64,000 bases of DNA, from positions 3,286,001 to 3,350,000 of the forward strand of contig AP025252.1 of assembly GCA_016865505.2 (NCBI GenBank), given 5' to 3'. Origin of the DNA: Bryobacterales bacterium F-183 (GTDB lineage: Bacteria > Acidobacteriota > Terriglobia > Bryobacterales > Bryobacteraceae). Position numbers and translations under genes: made by a program. A model generated the notes under the pieces. It saw only the letters and a program-made list of their open reading frames with translations, had not been told where the DNA came from and ran no database searches. Numbering within the stretch: position 1 is the first letter of the stretch; each line of letters begins with the position of its first letter. Shown here in pieces: positions 48,683 to 57,036 of this stretch.

Positions 48683-49815
48683 AGGTAGGGATCAATGCCA
48701 GGCTCTTGAGTTCCCCGGACACCCGCGGCTGGAACCGATACGCAATCAACTTGATGCTGGAGCTGCAGAAGCTGAACTGCGAGCTTGTGCTGTACACCGA
48801 ATTCCCAATTCACAACGCGCATTTTGACAGGCTCGACCAGCGCCTGCTCGCTGTTCGTGAATCCGGACCGATGCTGTACCTGAAATGGGAGCAGATGTGG
48901 CTGCCCATGACAATGCGACGGGATGGGTTGGACGTCTTCCACAGTCCGTTTCACTTTGGTTTGCCCTTCTGGACTTCTTGCCCGCGTGTTCTCACGCTTC
49001 ACGACGCGATTGGCCATAGAAACGGCGCAAAGGGGCCATTTCGGTTTGCCGCGTTCCTCACGAACATATACGAGTGGATTGCACGAAGCTGCGCCGATCA
49101 GATTGTCACAGTCAGCGAGCATGCCAAGTTGGACCTTGTCGAGCAACTGTCGATGGTTCCGGAGAAATTCACAGTGGTCCATAACGCGGCGGACCCTGCG
49201 CTGGCTGCCTCGGACCCGGGAGCTCTCGAAGTGCTGCGAAAGAGCCATCAGATTGGTGACAGGTTCCTCTTCTACGTCGGAGGGTGGGAGGTTCGAAAGA
49301 ATGTCGACTTTCTGGTGAAGGCGTTCGCCCGGGCCACCGCAGACGACCTGTGCCTGGTTCTCGCGGGTGCAAAACCGGAGGAGATTGCTCGAGTTCGGAA
49401 ACTCATCGTCGAGCTGGGGGTGTCGACCCATGTCACTTTGCTAGGCCGGATCAGCGATGTCGAGCTTGCCGCGCTTTACGCCGGGTGCCACTGCTTCGTT
49501 TATCCCAGCTTGGCTGAGGGCTTCGGCCTACAACTGTGCGAGGCCATGCTCGCCGGTGCGCCAATCCTTTCTTCAGATGCAACAAGCCTGCCGGAAGTGC
49601 TCGGGGGTGGGGGTGCCCTATTCAATGCAACCGATGTGGAGGAGCTAGCGACTCTAATTCGCAGAGTTGCCAGTGATGAGGCATTTCGCCAAGACCTGGT
49701 TCGCCGTTCGAAGCAGCGGTCGCTGCATTTCGGATGGGATCGGACAGCTGCTGCAACGTTGCAGGTGTACGAGATGGTGGCAACGGCTGCGCAGAGTAGG
49801 GCGGTGGCGACATGA
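48679..49815 (+). CDS. GT4-family glycosyltransferase, mannosyltransferase-like
   Basis: This 378-residue GT-B enzyme shows the layout of mannosyl/rhamnosyltransferases of the MtfB/WbaZ kind. N-terminal MKVGINARLLSSPDTRGWNR is followed by VFHSPFHFGLPFW and VSEHAKLDLVEQL. The donor domain has FLFYVGGWEVRKNVDFLVKA and the E-x7-E motif in AEGFGLQLCEAMLAG. Substrate preference is only a guess from similarity. It overlaps the flippase gene by 4 nt. Confidence 0.87.
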   Translation: MKVGINARLLSSPDTRGWNRYAINLMLELQKLNCELVLYTEFPIHNAHFDRLDQRLLAVRESGPMLYLKWEQMWLPMTMRRDGLDVFHSPFHFGLPFWTSCPRVLTLHDAIGHRNGAKGPFRFAAFLTNIYEWIARSCADQIVTVSEHAKLDLVEQLSMVPEKFTVVHNAADPALAASDPGALEVLRKSHQIGDRFLFYVGGWEVRKNVDFLVKAFARATADDLCLVLAGAKPEEIARVRKLIVELGVSTHVTLLGRISDVELAALYAGCHCFVYPSLAEGFGLQLCEAMLAGAPILSSDATSLPEVLGGGGALFNATDVEELATLIRRVASDEAFRQDLVRRSKQRSLHFGWDRTAAATLQVYEMVATAAQSRAVAT

Positions 49816-51371
49816 AGCCCCAACTTCGGACCCATGGTGGCGTGGCAAGCGTCCTGAATTTCTCGTCAGGTACTGCTGCATCCATCCTCCTTCTGGCCGT
49901 GAGCGTGGTTGCAACCCCTTGGATCCTGCGCCTGCTTGGGAGCGAGACCTTTGGGGCCGCTCGAGCACTCGCCGATGTGATGGCGTACGCCGGACTGCTC
50001 GAATTGGGTCTCGCCCCTGCAATGCGAGGCGAGATTGCAATGGCCATTGGGAAAGGCGACGAACGCCGCGTGGCCACGATTCTGGCTACAGGCCTTCGGA
50101 TCTATGTGCTGCCGATTTCGATGATGGTAGCGGCGGGCCTCCTGCTCACGCTGCTACTCCCTAAGCTAATCCAAACGGCGCAGATCTCGCACCGCGACCT
50201 CTACTGGGCCGGACTTATCTCGATCATTCCATCACTCTTGGTTTTCAATCTGCCCTTCCGGATGCTCGCAGAGGCGCAGAACCGAGCGTATTTGTCCACC
50301 ACGTTGATCGCTATGCAGTTGCTTCTCGCGACCTTGCTAGCCGTGGTTTTCGCGTGGCTTGGATGGGGCTTAGTCGGTCAGGCGGCCGCACAATGCCTTG
50401 CGCAGATTCCGGTGTCGGTTGCTTTCATCGCAATCACGACCCGGCAGTTGCCGGGGTTCTGGAAGGCACTACCGGATGAAGCCGTCCGGAAGTCACTCTG
50501 GAGGCTGAACTGGCACAACTTCTTCTTCGCAGCGAGTGGACGACTGGCTCTTCTGAGCGACAACCTGATCGTGTCATGGATGCTTGGGGCCGCGTTGGTC
50601 ACGCCGTTCTACTTGACGCAAAGGCTTCTGGCGATTGTCGCCGGGCAATTGCAGCAGATCAGCAGTTCGACTTGGGCGCCACTCGCGCAGCTGTACGCTT
50701 CCGGGCAGAGCTCAACCTTCCGACGCCGCTTTCTTCAACTGTCCGCCGCTACCAGCGGATTGGGCATCGCGAGCTTAAGCGTCCTTGCTGGTTACAACCA
50801 GCACTTCCTCGCCCGCTGGGTCGGCGCACAATCCTACGGCGGCGATTCGATTACGGTTCTGGCCGCCGCGAATGCTTGGTTCCTTGCCGTCTATAGCCTT
50901 TGGGCGTGGCCCTTCGCTGGTTGCAGCAAGATGGACAAGCTTGCACCTTATGCCGCTTTGGCGATGGGCGTAAACGTCGCGGGCAGCTTCTCCGCAACCC
51001 GTTGGCTGGGGTCACCCGGCCCGTTGGTGGGAACCTTAATCGCAAACCTGTTAGTTGGCTCCTGGTCCTACACGCTTCTTCTGCAAAGGCATTTCGGAAT
51101 CGCACCCAGCGACCTATGGAGATCCGTTCTAGGCAACTTCGGATGGGGCGTACCATTTGGCTCGCTGACCTGGATCGCTGCCCATTCTCACGTTCCGCGC
51201 AACTGGATCTCACTTGCGGGAGAGATGTCATTTGCAGCGCTTTGCGGTCTGGGCCTGTGGTGGACCTTCGGCATGAGCCGGGACGACCGGACCTTTTGGA
51301 AAGATCGCGCTGGCACCATGTCGAATCGCTTCCTGCGGCAGCGGCGTCAGCCAGAGCTGGTGGAGAACTGA
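49812..51371 (+). CDS. Wzx-like lipid-linked oligosaccharide flippase
   Basis: This 519-residue membrane protein of the MOP/polysaccharide-synthase superfamily has about 12-14 spans. The entry GVASVLNFSSGTAASILLLA and the block LLGSETFGAARALADVMAYA are typical of RfbX/Wzx. It should flip the undecaprenyl-linked repeat unit to the periplasmic face before polymerisation by the Wzy-like protein. The C-terminal 35 residues are charged and cytoplasmic. The next gene starts 3 nt after its stop. Confidence 0.88.
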   Translation: MKPQLRTHGGVASVLNFSSGTAASILLLAVSVVATPWILRLLGSETFGAARALADVMAYAGLLELGLAPAMRGEIAMAIGKGDERRVATILATGLRIYVLPISMMVAAGLLLTLLLPKLIQTAQISHRDLYWAGLISIIPSLLVFNLPFRMLAEAQNRAYLSTTLIAMQLLLATLLAVVFAWLGWGLVGQAAAQCLAQIPVSVAFIAITTRQLPGFWKALPDEAVRKSLWRLNWHNFFFAASGRLALLSDNLIVSWMLGAALVTPFYLTQRLLAIVAGQLQQISSSTWAPLAQLYASGQSSTFRRRFLQLSAATSGLGIASLSVLAGYNQHFLARWVGAQSYGGDSITVLAAANAWFLAVYSLWAWPFAGCSKMDKLAPYAALAMGVNVAGSFSATRWLGSPGPLVGTLIANLLVGSWSYTLLLQRHFGIAPSDLWRSVLGNFGWGVPFGSLTWIAAHSHVPRNWISLAGEMSFAALCGLGLWWTFGMSRDDRTFWKDRAGTMSNRFLRQRRQPELVEN

Positions 51372-51374
51372 ACT

Positions 51375-52508
51375 GTGACGGAGATTGACATGATCACATG
51401 CGAGTATCCACCCGATACGGGAGGCCTGTCGGGCTACTCCTGGTCCCTGGTCGACGGCCTAAATGCTATGGGAGTTCGCGTGTCCGTCTGGACGCGCGGA
51501 GAAGGGTCCATGAAGGACTTCTCTCCAGCCGACCTTTGGCGCACTGGACGGGCGTTTCGAGAGCGGGACGGTCGCAACATTCTCGTCCAGTGGGTTCCGC
51601 ACGGATACGGCTTCCATGCTGTTAACTTTCCCTTCTGCTGCTGGCTGTTGTGGCGCAGAGTGCGGCACGGTGACCGCGTCGTGCTGATGGTTCATGAGAC
51701 GTTCCTGGATTGGACCACAGGTGGCCTCCGTCAGTTCGTTGCTGCCTTCGTGCAACGTGCCATGACGGCCGTACTCCTGCAATCTTCGCGACATGTGTTC
51801 GTTTCCATACCGGAATGGATACGCCGCCTGAAGCCGTTGGCCTTCGGCCTCAAGGTTCCCTTTGAATGGCTGCCGGTGCCAAGTAACGTTCCACTTGAGG
51901 GACGTGAGGAGGACATCCAAGTGGCTCGAGCTGCCTATGGCGATACTGACTCGATCTTGATCGGCCACTTTGGCACGTACAACAAAGAGCTACGACAGCT
52001 CCTTTGCGACATCCTTCCATCGCTTCTCAACCGTTGTCCTGACGCAAGGGTCGTTCTTCTGGGAAAAAACAGCGTTGAGTTCGCGCAAGAGCTACGATCC
52101 CTGGCTCCCGAGCACGGCGACCGGATTCGTGCCTCCGGTCTCCTGGATTCCAGGCGTCTTTCAGCGGCCTTGAGCGCTTGCGATGTGATGATTCAGCCCT
52201 ACTCCGACGGCATATCGACGCGACGTGGCAGCGCAATGGCCGCACTCAGCCACGGCCTGCCCACAGTGTCTACCCACGGCTTTTTGAGCGAGCCGTTCTG
52301 GACCGGTTGCGGTGCAGTGAGCCTCGTTCCGAGTGGTGACGCGGAAGCGTTTGTGAGATCCACCGCGGATCTGATTACAGATCCCGAGCGTAGGCAGAGG
52401 CTCGGCATGGCAGGCAGAAAACTGTACGCCGAACGCTTCGATGTCGAGCACACCGTCCGGGCAGTGGCAGCAACAGTCCGGCGATTGGAGCACATGAATG
52501 ACAACTAG
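51375..52508 (+). CDS. GT4-like glycosyltransferase
   Basis: This 377-residue GT-B protein has the N-terminal block CEYPPDTGGLSGYSWSLVDG. The donor domain has SILIGHFGTYNKELRQLLCD and DARVVLLGKNSVEFAQEL. The usual E-x7-E motif is not clear: the equivalent region reads YSDGISTRRGSAMAALSHG, so the catalytic details may differ. The start is a GTG at 51375; an ATG five codons later is possible. It overlaps the following gene by 11 nt. Confidence 0.78.
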   Translation: MTEIDMITCEYPPDTGGLSGYSWSLVDGLNAMGVRVSVWTRGEGSMKDFSPADLWRTGRAFRERDGRNILVQWVPHGYGFHAVNFPFCCWLLWRRVRHGDRVVLMVHETFLDWTTGGLRQFVAAFVQRAMTAVLLQSSRHVFVSIPEWIRRLKPLAFGLKVPFEWLPVPSNVPLEGREEDIQVARAAYGDTDSILIGHFGTYNKELRQLLCDILPSLLNRCPDARVVLLGKNSVEFAQELRSLAPEHGDRIRASGLLDSRRLSAALSACDVMIQPYSDGISTRRGSAMAALSHGLPTVSTHGFLSEPFWTGCGAVSLVPSGDAEAFVRSTADLITDPERRQRLGMAGRKLYAERFDVEHTVRAVAATVRRLEHMNDN

Positions 52509-54759
52509 AGCTCCCGCACCACAGCAACGTGTTTCGGACTACACGCAGCAGAAACTGCGTGGCGCGGTCATTTGCGACTTTCACGAGGAACGCTGGCCCA
52601 GTATGGATCTCACTGCGGACAGGCTAGTGCAGCATGCACAGCCCGAAGAGACTCACATAACGCTTGACCAAATCCGCCCGGCCATGCGATCGAGGCTCCA
52701 AAGGTTGCCCGGGTTACGCAGCAACCGGATGGCCCTCAATGCCGACCGCCTGGCCAATCGCTTCCTAGATTACCCGCGGTACCTGCGTGCCATTCGCGGC
52801 AAGTACGACTTCTTTCACATCGCCGACCATTCCTACGCCCACCTGGTGCACAGTTTGCCGCACGAGCGCACCGGAGTGTACTGCCATGATCTCGATATCT
52901 TCCGTTGTCTGGTCGATCCACCGGCGGATCCGCGGCCGGCTTGGTTTCGTAGCATGGCGGGCCGAGTTCTATCGGGCTTGCAGAAGGCGAGCATCGTGTT
53001 CCACTCCACGGACGCCGTGAGGGGGGAGTTGATGAAGCATGAATTGGTAGACCCGGCACGTCTCGTTAGAGCCCCGTTCGGTGTCTCCACAGCTTTTCAT
53101 TTCAGTTCCCAAAAGAACGTCGCGCATGAGTCTTACCTGCTCCATGTGGGCTCCTGTATCCCGAGAAAGCGAATGGATGTCCTGTTGGAGTCCTTTGCAT
53201 CCGCTCGCGGAACACACCCTGAACTTCGCCTGATCAAGGTAGGGGGGCAGTGGACATCCGGGCATCAGGCTTTCATTGAGTCCAAAGGCTTGTCCAGCCA
53301 TATCACTCACCTTCGCGATCACATCAGTGACGATGAGCTCGCCACGCTGTATCGGGGTGCGCGAATCGTGTTGATGCCCAGTTCGGCGGAAGGCTTTGGA
53401 CTTCCGGTGATTGAGGCGTTGGCATGTGGGGCGACCATCATTGCATCGGATCTTCCGGTGTTTCGCGAGATCGCAGGCAGCAAGATCAAGTACTGTCCGG
53501 TTGGCTCCGTGCGGGAATGGACAGATCGAATTCTCGAGCTACTGAGTCGGCCACCCGAGAGATCAACTGAGCAAGCATCCGCGCAGCCTTCATGGGAGAC
53601 CTACGCTGGCATCATCACCGATGCCTACCGTGCGAATGATGAAGCCAAACGGGGGCCCAAACGCCTTCGCGTATTGCATGTAGGGAAGTTCTACCCTCCT
53701 CATCGCGGCGGGATGGAAACCCATCTGGAGGGGCTAAGCGCACGGTTGAAGGATTCCGTCGACCTGGATGTCGTTGTATCTAACACGTCAGCAGATACGG
53801 CTACTGCGTATCCCGGCGGCGTGCGCGTTACCCGCCTGCGCAGCCTGATGGAGGTCGCGGGAATGTCAGTTTGCCCCGGTATGGTTGGCACAATTGCAAA
53901 GTCACGATCTGACATAGTGCATATCCACTGGCCGAACCCCGCCGCAGTTCTTGCTTTCCTTCTTGCACAAAGCAAGGCCAAGCTGGTCATCACCTACCAC
54001 AGTGACGTGCTCCGGCAAAGGTTCCTGAATGTTCTATTCCAGCCATTCCTGGCGCTGGGGCTTCGCCGCTGTCAGGCCATTATCGTTACGTCGCCTAACT
54101 ACGTTGCTCACTCGCCGTTGCTTTCCAAGTGGCAAGGCATCTGCCACACAGTTCCCCTTGGAATCGACCCTTCGACCCTGGATATGCCCGCTGATCACCG
54201 GGCCATTCAGCAAATACGCGACCGATTTGGTGATCGACTCATCCTGGCCGTTGGCCGGATGGTTGCCTACAAGGGGCTGAGCATCCTCATGCATGCGATG
54301 GTTGCGATCGACGGTACTCTTCTGCTGGCCGGCGATGGACCGTTGCGCGATGATCTTGAAGCTGAGGCAGTTCGCTTAGGGGTTTCAGATCGCGTCATGT
54401 TCCTAGGGGCCGTACCGAACGTCGTGCCTTACTATCACGCCTGTGATCTGTTCGTTCTCCCTTCCATCGAAAGAACTGAGGCCTTCGGTCTTGTCCAGCT
54501 GGAGGCGATGGCTTGTGGCAAACCCGTCGTGAACACCTCCCTCCGGTCCGGGGTTCCTTTCGTTTCGCCTCACGGCGTTACAGGGCTGACGGTAACGCCG
54601 GGGAATGCATCGGAACTCGCAGAGGCAATCAACACGCTGCTGGCGGACCGTAGCCTCCGCGACCGGTTCGGCGAGGCCGGGCGACACCGCGTCAATCGCG
54701 ACTTCACGCTGGAACGCATGGTGAGCGACACACTGCATGTCTACGAGTCGCTGGCGTAG
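52498..54759 (+). CDS. Tandem double glycosyltransferase (GT4-GT4)
   Basis: The protein has 753 residues made of two full GT-B enzymes. The first (about 1-370) has SYLLHVGSCIPRKRMDVLLE and E-x7-E in AEGFGLPVIEALACG. The second (about 380-753) starts RVLHVGKFYPPHRGGMETHL and has LILAVGRMVAYKGLSILMHA and E-x7-E in TEAFGLVQLEAMACG. Each half has the length of a normal GT4 protein, so two consecutive sugar additions by one polypeptide are likely. It is the last glycosyltransferase of the cluster. Confidence 0.87.
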   Translation: MTTRAPAPQQRVSDYTQQKLRGAVICDFHEERWPSMDLTADRLVQHAQPEETHITLDQIRPAMRSRLQRLPGLRSNRMALNADRLANRFLDYPRYLRAIRGKYDFFHIADHSYAHLVHSLPHERTGVYCHDLDIFRCLVDPPADPRPAWFRSMAGRVLSGLQKASIVFHSTDAVRGELMKHELVDPARLVRAPFGVSTAFHFSSQKNVAHESYLLHVGSCIPRKRMDVLLESFASARGTHPELRLIKVGGQWTSGHQAFIESKGLSSHITHLRDHISDDELATLYRGARIVLMPSSAEGFGLPVIEALACGATIIASDLPVFREIAGSKIKYCPVGSVREWTDRILELLSRPPERSTEQASAQPSWETYAGIITDAYRANDEAKRGPKRLRVLHVGKFYPPHRGGMETHLEGLSARLKDSVDLDVVVSNTSADTATAYPGGVRVTRLRSLMEVAGMSVCPGMVGTIAKSRSDIVHIHWPNPAAVLAFLLAQSKAKLVITYHSDVLRQRFLNVLFQPFLALGLRRCQAIIVTSPNYVAHSPLLSKWQGICHTVPLGIDPSTLDMPADHRAIQQIRDRFGDRLILAVGRMVAYKGLSILMHAMVAIDGTLLLAGDGPLRDDLEAEAVRLGVSDRVMFLGAVPNVVPYYHACDLFVLPSIERTEAFGLVQLEAMACGKPVVNTSLRSGVPFVSPHGVTGLTVTPGNASELAEAINTLLADRSLRDRFGEAGRHRVNRDFTLERMVSDTLHVYESLA

Positions 54760-54769
54760 AAAGAGCCAT

Positions 54770-57031
54770 ATGCAACTCTCACTCCTATCCATGTGGGTTC
54801 TTTCGCTAGCGGCACAAGACGCGGCTCTACGACTGATCGTTCCGGCTGATGGAGGCACGGTAAAAGGCACAGTCTTGATCTCTGTCGCACCCAGCCAGCC
54901 CAACGGTGTCGACAATGTGGAGTATTGGGTCAATGACCAGCCGATTAGCGGTCCCGTTGTTACTCCTCCATTCAGCTTTCTGTGGAACACCGCTTGGCTC
55001 TGGGACGGTCATGCTGCCATCCACGCCCTGGGAAGAAGCACCTCTGGTGCCGTTATCGCCTCCAGTCTGCCGATGTCTGTTCGCATCGCGAACGGAGAAG
55101 GGCGCATATCGTTAGAAGCTCCAGCCGCAGGGCGTACGCTTTCAGGACTTGTCCCCTGGAAAGTTCTGGCGACGCATTCAACTGGGATTGAGGCGATCTC
55201 ACACGTCGTCGACGGCGACTTTCAGGTCTATTTTCAGAACACAATTCCGTTTGACACAAGGGCGCTACGTAATGGCCCTCACCAAGTGTTCAACGCCGTC
55301 TACGCCAAGGGGCCACCCATTCTGCCGGTCGCCCAGATGCGAACAAGAGTGATGGTCGACAACGGCCATACATCGATGGGAATCCTTCCCAATTGGCGAA
55401 CTGTGTTCCTGAGGCCGAGCGAAAGCGTCACGCTTGCGGCGCGCGAACTTTACACCGACGGGCTCGACGGCGCGCTCAAGGAGGGACTCACCTTCAGCAG
55501 TTCCGACGATTCCGTCGCGACTGTAGACGAGCATGGCGCCGTACTCGGTGTCGCAACCGGTGTTGCATTCATCCGAATTGCAGCCAATGGCAAAAAGGTG
55601 CAGACCAGAGTGGAAGTGAGCGCCGAGCAAGTCTATCCGCACTTCTCAAGAAACGGCGACTTCCTGACCGTCTATGACCCGGACCGCTCCCTGTTTGTAC
55701 GCACCGTCTTCGGCCTGAACGCCGACGAGATTCAGGCGACACCGGGACTTGGCGAGCAGGCCCAGCGCGCTGGCATCAACGTCCTGACAGAAGGCCTTTA
55801 TGCCAACCCCGGGGATTCGCACGTTGCGACCCTCGAGGCGTGGCGTCAAGATTGGGATGAGACCTGGCAGGCCAAACTGCGAACGGCAGCGCGATATGGT
55901 TTCAGCCTGTATCTCACCGGCGACGACATCGCGCGCACGCCGAACGAGCTGAACAATAGCATCGCCAACCCATGGTCTGCCGAAGCGATCCGTCATGCGA
56001 TCTCAAGCGCAAGCGATAGCGGACGGGTGGTGGCAATCGACATGATCGACGAAGTCAACTTCCTTTGGGGTGACGATCCAACGCCCCAAGACGGTCGCTG
56101 GACAAAGCATAGTCCCCAGATCCCGGATGATGCATTCGAAAAGCTGATGGCCATCGTCAACGCATTGCCTATAAGGCCAGCCATTAGCTGGCCGGTAGCG
56201 GGAATTGCAAGCCTCGATAGTGTTCGCAATTGGCAGGGTGATCCTTTGTTCTCGGACTTCGCCAGCCATTTCTGGACCTTTGTGGATTGGCGCCCCGCGT
56301 ATCCTCATGGCCCATCGCTCAATCAGTACAAGCGAAACATGGACTTGGTTGCCCTCGACCGCCGCGCCAGTGTCCGTCTGTCCCGTCCGCAACTACTGCA
56401 GAACTCGATGACGGGCCCCTTCTATACCAAACGCAGCTCCGGTAGCGAGTTCAACCCCGCACAAGACTTCCTACAGAATCCTGGGATTCCACCAGTGAAC
56501 GTAGCTGCGCAGGTGATGTACGCGGCAGCTATGGGGCAAGCAGGCATCCGGATGTACCACTACGACACCCGAAGTTGGAAAACCGATCGCAGAAAAGCGT
56601 CTACCGGACTCGGCGATCTTCAGACGGGTGCCGAACCCTTCACGATTGGTGCGGACCGTTGGGATGCGATGGCCGCAGCTTTCCGCTTGGTGGAACGGCT
56701 TGAGCCGTATTTGTTACAGCCGCCATTGCATTCGCCTGAACTCGGCGCGAGCTTCGTAGCCAGTGTGAGGCAAGGGCCCTCCAGTCGGCTGTTGCTGATG
56801 ATCAACCTTTCGGAAGCCGACCAGACGGCACAACTTGATCCAACGCCCTATCGGTATGCCGAGGCGAAGAGCGCCACCGTGTTTCGATTGCTTGGCTCAT
56901 CTCTTACAACCGAGACGATCGACAGTGCCGCAGATCGGCCGGTTTCATTTCGACCCGGTGAGACGGTGGTTGTCCTCTTCACGGCACAGGATCCCGAGGC
57001 TGGGCAAGAAATCATCAGGAAACGGAGATAA
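54770..57031 (+). CDS. Secreted glycosidase-like protein, paralogue of the 32308-35907 product
   Basis: This 753-residue protein has a signal peptide (MQLSLLSMWVLSLAAQ) and two Ig-like units (about 20-110 and 115-200). A Big_2-like segment (about 235-285) precedes a core of roughly 420 residues. The core shares with the 1199-residue protein YLTGDDIARTPNEL, VVAIDMIDEVNFLWG (D427, E428), FWTFVDWRPAYP, GPFYTKRSSGSEF, IRMYHYDTRSWKTDR and HSPELGASF. It lacks the He_PIG repeats and the C-terminal Ig domain. The ATG at 54770 gives the signal peptide and follows the glycosyltransferase stop by 10 nt. No named glycosidase family is recognised. A role in trimming or releasing the exopolysaccharide is inferred from its place inside the operon. 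Confidence 0.7.
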   Translation: MQLSLLSMWVLSLAAQDAALRLIVPADGGTVKGTVLISVAPSQPNGVDNVEYWVNDQPISGPVVTPPFSFLWNTAWLWDGHAAIHALGRSTSGAVIASSLPMSVRIANGEGRISLEAPAAGRTLSGLVPWKVLATHSTGIEAISHVVDGDFQVYFQNTIPFDTRALRNGPHQVFNAVYAKGPPILPVAQMRTRVMVDNGHTSMGILPNWRTVFLRPSESVTLAARELYTDGLDGALKEGLTFSSSDDSVATVDEHGAVLGVATGVAFIRIAANGKKVQTRVEVSAEQVYPHFSRNGDFLTVYDPDRSLFVRTVFGLNADEIQATPGLGEQAQRAGINVLTEGLYANPGDSHVATLEAWRQDWDETWQAKLRTAARYGFSLYLTGDDIARTPNELNNSIANPWSAEAIRHAISSASDSGRVVAIDMIDEVNFLWGDDPTPQDGRWTKHSPQIPDDAFEKLMAIVNALPIRPAISWPVAGIASLDSVRNWQGDPLFSDFASHFWTFVDWRPAYPHGPSLNQYKRNMDLVALDRRASVRLSRPQLLQNSMTGPFYTKRSSGSEFNPAQDFLQNPGIPPVNVAAQVMYAAAMGQAGIRMYHYDTRSWKTDRRKASTGLGDLQTGAEPFTIGADRWDAMAAAFRLVERLEPYLLQPPLHSPELGASFVASVRQGPSSRLLLMINLSEADQTAQLDPTPYRYAEAKSATVFRLLGSSLTTETIDSAADRPVSFRPGETVVVLFTAQDPEAGQEIIRKRR

Positions 57032-57036
57032 CGCGA

